Source of the DNA: Clostridiales bacterium
GTDB lineage: Bacteria; Bacillota; Clostridia; Oscillospirales; UBA644
Assembly (NCBI GenBank): GCA_003343705.1
Contig: QAKR01000018.1
Coordinates: 1-52,500 of the forward strand
DNA: 52,500 bases
Reading direction: 5' to 3'
Both the position numbers and the translations under genes were made by a program. This document shows positions 48,776 through 52,500 of this stretch, piece after piece. The stretch's first letter is position 1, and each line of letters begins with the position of its first letter. Under the pieces are notes generated by a model. That model made no database searches. It was not told the origin of the DNA and saw only the letters and a list, made by a program, of their open reading frames with translations.

Positions 48776-49630
48776 GTGTGGGTTGCCGATAAATGGACGG
48801 ATTTTGAAGTTATCGACTGTTCTTCAGGTGAGAAACTTGAGCGTTGGGGGCAATATACTCTTATAAGGCCTGATCCTCAGGTTATTTGGCACACACAAAA
48901 AAGTGAAAATCTCTGGCAAAAACCTTCGGCACGGTACGATCGTTCCAAAACCGGCGGAGGTGCTTGGCAGATTAACAATCTCCCTGCAATTTTTCAAGTA
49001 TCATATAAGAATTTACGTTTTGCATTAAAACCTATGGGTTTTAAACACACCGGCCTTTTTCCCGAACAGGCTGTAAACTGGGATTTTATGCAAAAAGCAA
49101 TAAAAAATGCAGGACGTGAAATAACTGTTTTAAATTTATTTGCTTACACCGGCGCTGCATCTTTAGCGTGTTCAGCAGCAGGTGCAAAAGTTTGTCACGT
49201 TGATGCTTCAAAAGGTATGGTTTCATGGGCAAAAGAAAATGCTGTCTTAAACGGTATTTCAGATATACGTTTTATTGTAGACGATTGCTTAAAGTTTGTA
49301 GAACGAGAGATACGTCGAGGAAAAAAGTACGATGCAATAATTATGGATCCACCGTCATACGGCAGAGGTCCTAACGGAGAAGTATGGAAACTTGAAGATG
49401 AACTCCATAATCTTCTTAACACATGCCTATCCGTTCTTTCAGATAAACCTTTATTTTTTATTCTTAATTCGTATACAACAGGTCTAGGCGCAGCTTGTAT
49501 GAAATATATGCTGGAAGCTACTGTTCAAAAAAAATTCGGCGGTAGGGTTGAAGCCGATGAAATAGGTTTGCCTGTTAAGGTATCTTCAGGGGTTCTTCCG
49601 TGTGGTACAACAGCACGTTGGATTGGATGA
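48776..49630 (+). CDS. SAM-dependent rRNA methyltransferase-like protein (RlmI/RlmK type)
   Basis: 284 aa with GTG start (48776) after TAGGAGG. The Rossmann methyltransferase core shows VLNLFAYTGAASLACSAAGA (motif I), VCHVDASKGMVSWAKENA (motif II acidic), and DAIIMDPPSYGRGPNGEVW (motif IV), which is the Methyltrans_SAM family that includes 23S rRNA cytosine methyltransferases. The PUA domain present in RlmI is absent; the N-terminal 100 residues are instead a small beta domain (LERWGQYTLIRPDPQVIW). Likely modifies rRNA in the cytoplasm; the exact nucleotide is not deducible. Confidence 0.87.
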   Translation: MWVADKWTDFEVIDCSSGEKLERWGQYTLIRPDPQVIWHTQKSENLWQKPSARYDRSKTGGGAWQINNLPAIFQVSYKNLRFALKPMGFKHTGLFPEQAVNWDFMQKAIKNAGREITVLNLFAYTGAASLACSAAGAKVCHVDASKGMVSWAKENAVLNGISDIRFIVDDCLKFVEREIRRGKKYDAIIMDPPSYGRGPNGEVWKLEDELHNLLNTCLSVLSDKPLFFILNSYTTGLGAACMKYMLEATVQKKFGGRVEADEIGLPVKVSSGVLPCGTTARWIG

Positions 49631-49650
49631 AAATTTAAATAAACTAATAA

Positions 49651-49693
49651 AGAGTGAAGATTTTATAATGTTTAAATAATAAAATCCTACTCT
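49651..49693 (+). terminator. Hairpin between the methyltransferase and ecfA1
   Basis: GATTTTAT (49659-49666) pairs with ATAAAATC (49679-49686), extended by AGAGT/ACTCT (49651-49655 with 49689-49693). There is no U tract and it ends 7 bases before the first possible ecfA1 ATG, so it may instead limit ecfA1 initiation. Confidence 0.4.
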
Positions 49694-49700
49694 ACACTCT

Positions 49701-50576
49701 ATGAAAAATTTGGTGTTTAATTTGAATATAATCGAAATAAAAAACCTTTCGTTCACTTACGAGGGAACAGATAGACAGATTTTAAAAAATATAAATCTTT
49801 CGGTAGAAGAAGGAGATTTTGTAGCTGTTTTGGGCCATAACGGTAGCGGTAAATCAACGCTTGCAAACTGTATAAATGCAATTCTGGAACCAAGTGATGG
49901 CGAAGTTCTAGTTGCGGGCCTTTCCACAAAAGATGACAGTGACGAAAATCTTTTGCAAATACGTAAAACAGTCGGTACTGTTTTTCAAAATCCCGATAAT
50001 CAACTTATTGCTACGGTTGTAGAAGAAGACGTTGCGTTTGCTCTTGAAAATATAGGTGTAGAACCTTCTGAAATGCGTCGTCGTGTTGACGAAGCACTTA
50101 ATCGTGTTGAAATGAGCTCTTTTTCAAAACATGCAACTCATCAGCTCTCGGGCGGTCAAAAGCAGCGTATAGCCATTGCAGGGATTCTCGCAATGCGCCC
50201 TAAAGTTCTTGTTTTGGACGAGCCCACCGCAATGCTGGACCCTAAAGGGCGTAAAGAAGTAATGCGTGTTTTACATGAGCTTAATGCCGAAGGTGTAACC
50301 ATTATTTTAATAACACATTATATGAATGAAGCTGCTCAAGCAAAACGCATCGTGGTTATCAACGAAGGTGAAGTTCTTGTGGACGGCACACCTCACTATG
50401 TCTTTCAGAATGCAGGTCTTTTAAAGTCTGTTGGGCTGGATGTTCCACAAAGCACTGAATTTATGTTTTTAATGCGTGAAGCAGGTTATCGTGTCCCGCT
50501 TGCAATTTTAACTGAAGAAGAATGCTGCAAAGTTATAGAAGATTTGTTTTGCGGCAAAATTGAAAGGCAATTCTGA
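49701..50576 (+). CDS. ecfA1: Energy-coupling factor transporter ATPase EcfA1
   Basis: 291 aa if started at the ATG 49701, which has no ribosome binding site. A TTG at 49722 with GGTG before it gives MNIIEIKNLSFTYEG, the typical family beginning, and may be the true start (284 aa). Walker A GHNGSGKST, Q-loop VFQNPDNQLI, signature LSGGQKQRIAIA, Walker B VLVLDEPTAMLDP and the H-loop ITHYM are intact. One of two ATPases of a group II ECF module for vitamin or metal uptake, which pairs with separate S components. Operon with ecfA2, ecfT and truA. Confidence 0.93.
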   Translation: MKNLVFNLNIIEIKNLSFTYEGTDRQILKNINLSVEEGDFVAVLGHNGSGKSTLANCINAILEPSDGEVLVAGLSTKDDSDENLLQIRKTVGTVFQNPDNQLIATVVEEDVAFALENIGVEPSEMRRRVDEALNRVEMSSFSKHATHQLSGGQKQRIAIAGILAMRPKVLVLDEPTAMLDPKGRKEVMRVLHELNAEGVTIILITHYMNEAAQAKRIVVINEGEVLVDGTPHYVFQNAGLLKSVGLDVPQSTEFMFLMREAGYRVPLAILTEEECCKVIEDLFCGKIERQF

Positions 50577-51433
50577 TGAGTTTAATACGCACCGAAAATT
50601 TAACACACATATATGGGCAATCAACTCCTTTTGAAAAGGCTGCCATAAAAGATATAAATATTGAAATAAACGAAGGCGATTTTATCGGCGTTATCGGTCA
50701 CACGGGAAGCGGTAAGTCGACCTTTATCCAGCATTTGAACGGCTTGCTTAAGCCAACGTCAGGCACAATATATTTTAACGAAGAGGACATTTGGCAGAAA
50801 AAGTATTCAAGACATGCTCTTCGTTTTGAGGTTGGTCTTGTTTTTCAATATCCTGAATATCAGCTTTTTGAAGAAACAGTTGAAAAAGATATAGGATTCG
50901 GTCCTAAAAACATGGGTCTTTCAGAAACAGAGATAAAAGAACGTGTTTTATGGGCAATATCTGTTGTCGGGTTGCATGAAAGCATTCTTTCCTCTTCACC
51001 TTTTGACCTCTCCGGTGGGCAAAAAAGACGGGTTGCAATTGCCGGTATATTGGCAATGAAGCCAAAAGTATTAATTTTAGATGAACCTACGGCAGGACTT
51101 GACCCATTAGGTCGCGACGAGATATTATCTCAGATAGAAAATTATCATAAAAATGAAAAATCTACAATAATGCTTGTATCTCATAATATGGAAGACATTG
51201 CACGTTTTGCAAAAAAAGTTTTAGTTATTAAAAACTCACATATTGCAATGTTTGATGAAACAAAAAAAGTTTTTTCACGCAGCCAGGAGCTTATAAAAAT
51301 GGGTCTGGACGTTCCCCAGATAACCGGCATATTTACAGCGTTGAAAAAACAAGGTTATGATGTGGATACATCAGTTTATTCGCCTACAGAGGCACAAAAA
51401 GAAATCCTGAGGTATATGAAACGAAATGATTAA
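50576..51433 (+). CDS. ecfA2: Energy-coupling factor transporter ATPase EcfA2
   Basis: 285 aa. Walker A GHTGSGKST, VFQYPEYQLFEETV, signature LSGGQKRRVAIA, Walker B VLILDEPTAGLDP, SHNMED. Partners EcfA1 as the asymmetric ATPase pair of the ECF module. Its ATG shares a base with the EcfA1 stop (TGATG), and its end overlaps ecfT by 8 bases. Confidence 0.96.
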   Translation: MSLIRTENLTHIYGQSTPFEKAAIKDINIEINEGDFIGVIGHTGSGKSTFIQHLNGLLKPTSGTIYFNEEDIWQKKYSRHALRFEVGLVFQYPEYQLFEETVEKDIGFGPKNMGLSETEIKERVLWAISVVGLHESILSSSPFDLSGGQKRRVAIAGILAMKPKVLILDEPTAGLDPLGRDEILSQIENYHKNEKSTIMLVSHNMEDIARFAKKVLVIKNSHIAMFDETKKVFSRSQELIKMGLDVPQITGIFTALKKQGYDVDTSVYSPTEAQKEILRYMKRND

Positions 51434-52241
51434 AGACATCACTCTCGGGCAATATTTTCCCGGAAATTCACCGCTTCATCGGCTTGATCCCCGGATGAAA
51501 ATAGTGCTTATGGTAATATATATAACCGCGTTGTTTATTTCGTATACGGCGGTATCGTATACGTTTATGATTGCACTTACAATTTTCTTAGTTATACTTT
51601 CTCAAATATCTTTTAAGTTGTATCTGCGTGGATTGAAACCGCTTTTTATAATAATCCTGTTTACAGCAGTTTTAAATATGTTTTATGCAAACGGGAATGT
51701 GCTTATTGAGTGGTGGATTTTCCGTATAACAGACGGTGGAATTGCTAACGCATTGCGTATGATCTTTCGAATAATGCTTTTAGTTATTTCCACATCTATA
51801 TTAACATACACAACATCCCCCGTAATGCTTACAAGCGGGCTTGAAAGGCTTTTATCTCCGCTTAAGATAATCAAAATCCCAGTACATGAATTTGCAATGA
51901 TGATGACAATTGCACTGCGTTTTATTCCTACGCTTTTAGAAGAGACCGATAAAATTATGTCTGCACAAAAAGCACGAGGTGTGGATTTTGAATCCGGTGG
52001 AATCGGAAAGAAAATCAAAGCAGTTGTTCCGATAATCATACCTTTGTTTGTTTCTTCGTTTCGGCGTGCAGACGAGTTAGCCCTTGCAATGCAATGCCGC
52101 TGTTATAATGGCGACAGCAAAAACCGAACTCGTTTAATTCAATATCATTTAGCTATACGGGATTATATATTTCTTGCAGGTTCTGCCATAGCTGTGGTTG
52201 CTGCGTTACTGCTTAATCATGTTTTGATTTTCGGTTTTTAA
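51426..52241 (+). CDS. ecfT: Energy-coupling factor transporter transmembrane protein EcfT
   Basis: 271 aa. Opening YFPGNSPLHRLDPRMKI is the family signature, followed by about five TM helices. Coupling helix motif ARG is in AQKARGVDFESGG. The second coupling motif, normally A-R-x near the end, reads AMQCRCYNG here (Gln-Cys-Arg in place of Glu-Ala-Arg), a small deviation. It joins the EcfA1/EcfA2 ATPases to S components. Overlaps ecfA2 by 8 bases; truA follows 23 bases later. Confidence 0.95.
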   Translation: MIKDITLGQYFPGNSPLHRLDPRMKIVLMVIYITALFISYTAVSYTFMIALTIFLVILSQISFKLYLRGLKPLFIIILFTAVLNMFYANGNVLIEWWIFRITDGGIANALRMIFRIMLLVISTSILTYTTSPVMLTSGLERLLSPLKIIKIPVHEFAMMMTIALRFIPTLLEETDKIMSAQKARGVDFESGGIGKKIKAVVPIIIPLFVSSFRRADELALAMQCRCYNGDSKNRTRLIQYHLAIRDYIFLAGSAIAVVAALLLNHVLIFGF

Positions 52242-52264
52242 TTTGATGAATAAAGGTAACATTT

Positions 52265-52500
52265 ATGTATCTGATCAGATTACGATACGACGGCACTGAC
52301 TACTCAGGCTATCAGCGCCAAAAAAATGCAAAAACAGTAGGGCAGGAGCTTTTGCAAGCTGCTCAGACGGTTTTTGGTAAGGTTGAAAAGTTTGCAGGTT
52401 GTTCCCGTACTGACAGCGGTGTTCACGCAAATGATTATGCAATATCTTTTATATCAGACAAAACCCTTGATCCCGGAACGGTAGTTCGTGCTATGAATGC
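52265..52500 (+). CDS. truA: tRNA pseudouridine synthase A, 5' part
   Basis: 78 residues before the right edge of the window; ATG at 52265 after AAAGGTAAC. MYLIRLRYDGTDYSGYQRQ is the TruA start, and CSRTDSGVHA carries the catalytic Asp in a variant of the usual GRTDAGVHA. Makes pseudouridine 38-40 in tRNA anticodon arms. The ecfA1-ecfA2-ecfT-truA order is standard in Firmicutes. Confidence 0.95.
   Translation, partial: MYLIRLRYDGTDYSGYQRQKNAKTVGQELLQAAQTVFGKVEKFAGCSRTDSGVHANDYAISFISDKTLDPGTVVRAMN

Noticed and set aside
1..52500. tRNA, rRNA or tmRNA genes
   Set aside because: No cloverleaf with GGTTCGAATCC-type T arm and no rRNA-like GC-rich block noticed on either strand by eye; a covariance search would be needed to exclude them fully.

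Overview
The window reads as chromosomal DNA of a low-GC, spore-former-type Clostridia (Oscillospirales/Ruminococcaceae-like). The evidence is the YajC / TIGR04086 / SCIFF peptide / SCIFF maturase gene block, a meso-diaminopimelate dehydrogenase, a lysine riboswitch ahead of asd-dapA-dapB, AAGGAGG-type ribosome binding sites, and many near-consensus TTGACA-17-TATAAT promoters. There is no phage, plasmid, CRISPR, rRNA or tRNA gene. The only mobile-looking DNA is a 156-bp MITE-like element.

Layout: (1) 1-916, 5' part of glutamate dehydrogenase on the minus strand. (2) 1.3-5.2 kb, a compact operon of a membrane-anchored protein with a degenerate NERD-like fold and two MutS-type ATPases that both carry Asn-Glu in Walker B. 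It is followed by a membrane protein and a large DUF4091/GH123-like lipoprotein (to 8.7 kb). (3) 8.8-9.9 kb, ddh alone behind a palindromic promoter. (4) 10-15.2 kb, an ABC exporter operon (ATPase, two paralogous permeases, YtrA-type GntR regulator) with a perfect inverted-repeat operator at its promoter. (5) 15.3-18.3 kb, tandem paralogous flippase-like membrane proteins, both starting with TTG, and an amidohydrolase. (6) 18.4-23.7 kb, two SGNH hydrolases, a DUF4358 lipoprotein, DusB, a sigma-like/anti-sigma-like membrane fusion and a GNAT acetyltransferase. (7) 23.9-26.8 kb, pyruvate kinase and glycerol dehydrogenase, convergent. (8) 27-30.6 kb, minus-strand lysine operon asd-dapA-dapB-(ACT-ACT protein) under a lysine riboswitch, with a promoter interleaved with that of divergent queA. 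(9) 30.7-37.9 kb, queA, then a MITE and a 668-aa unknown gene on the opposite strand, then tgt, yajC, TIGR04086 gene, scfA, scfB. (10) 38-39.3 kb, SpoIIM-like and YesL-like membrane proteins. (11) 39.3-41.3 kb, two lipoproteins built of InlB-type B-repeats. (12) 41.5-43.8 kb, hom and lysC; lysC has a strong internal ribosome binding site positioned to make a separate regulatory subunit. (13) 43.9-48.6 kb, a GH16 lipoprotein and a second DUF4091/GH123-like lipoprotein. (14) 48.8-52.5 kb, an rRNA methyltransferase-like gene, then ecfA1-ecfA2-ecfT-truA (truncated at the right edge).

Two themes recur. First, almost the whole aspartate pathway is here but in separate units: lysC and hom; riboswitch-controlled asd-dapA-dapB plus a free aspartokinase-like ACT pair; and ddh. 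Feedback domains are redistributed among them, since hom lacks an ACT domain, the ACT pair stands alone, and lysC looks dual-start. Second, there is a set of exported carbohydrate-active or surface lipoproteins (two DUF4091, GH16, two InlB-repeat proteins, DUF4358) plus SGNH hydrolases, suggesting a glycan-rich habitat such as gut.

Most likely to be undescribed: the MutS-like/NERD-like operon, the sigma/anti-sigma fusion, the stand-alone ACT-ACT protein, and the unknown 668-aa gene. All assignments rest on motif reading without database search.
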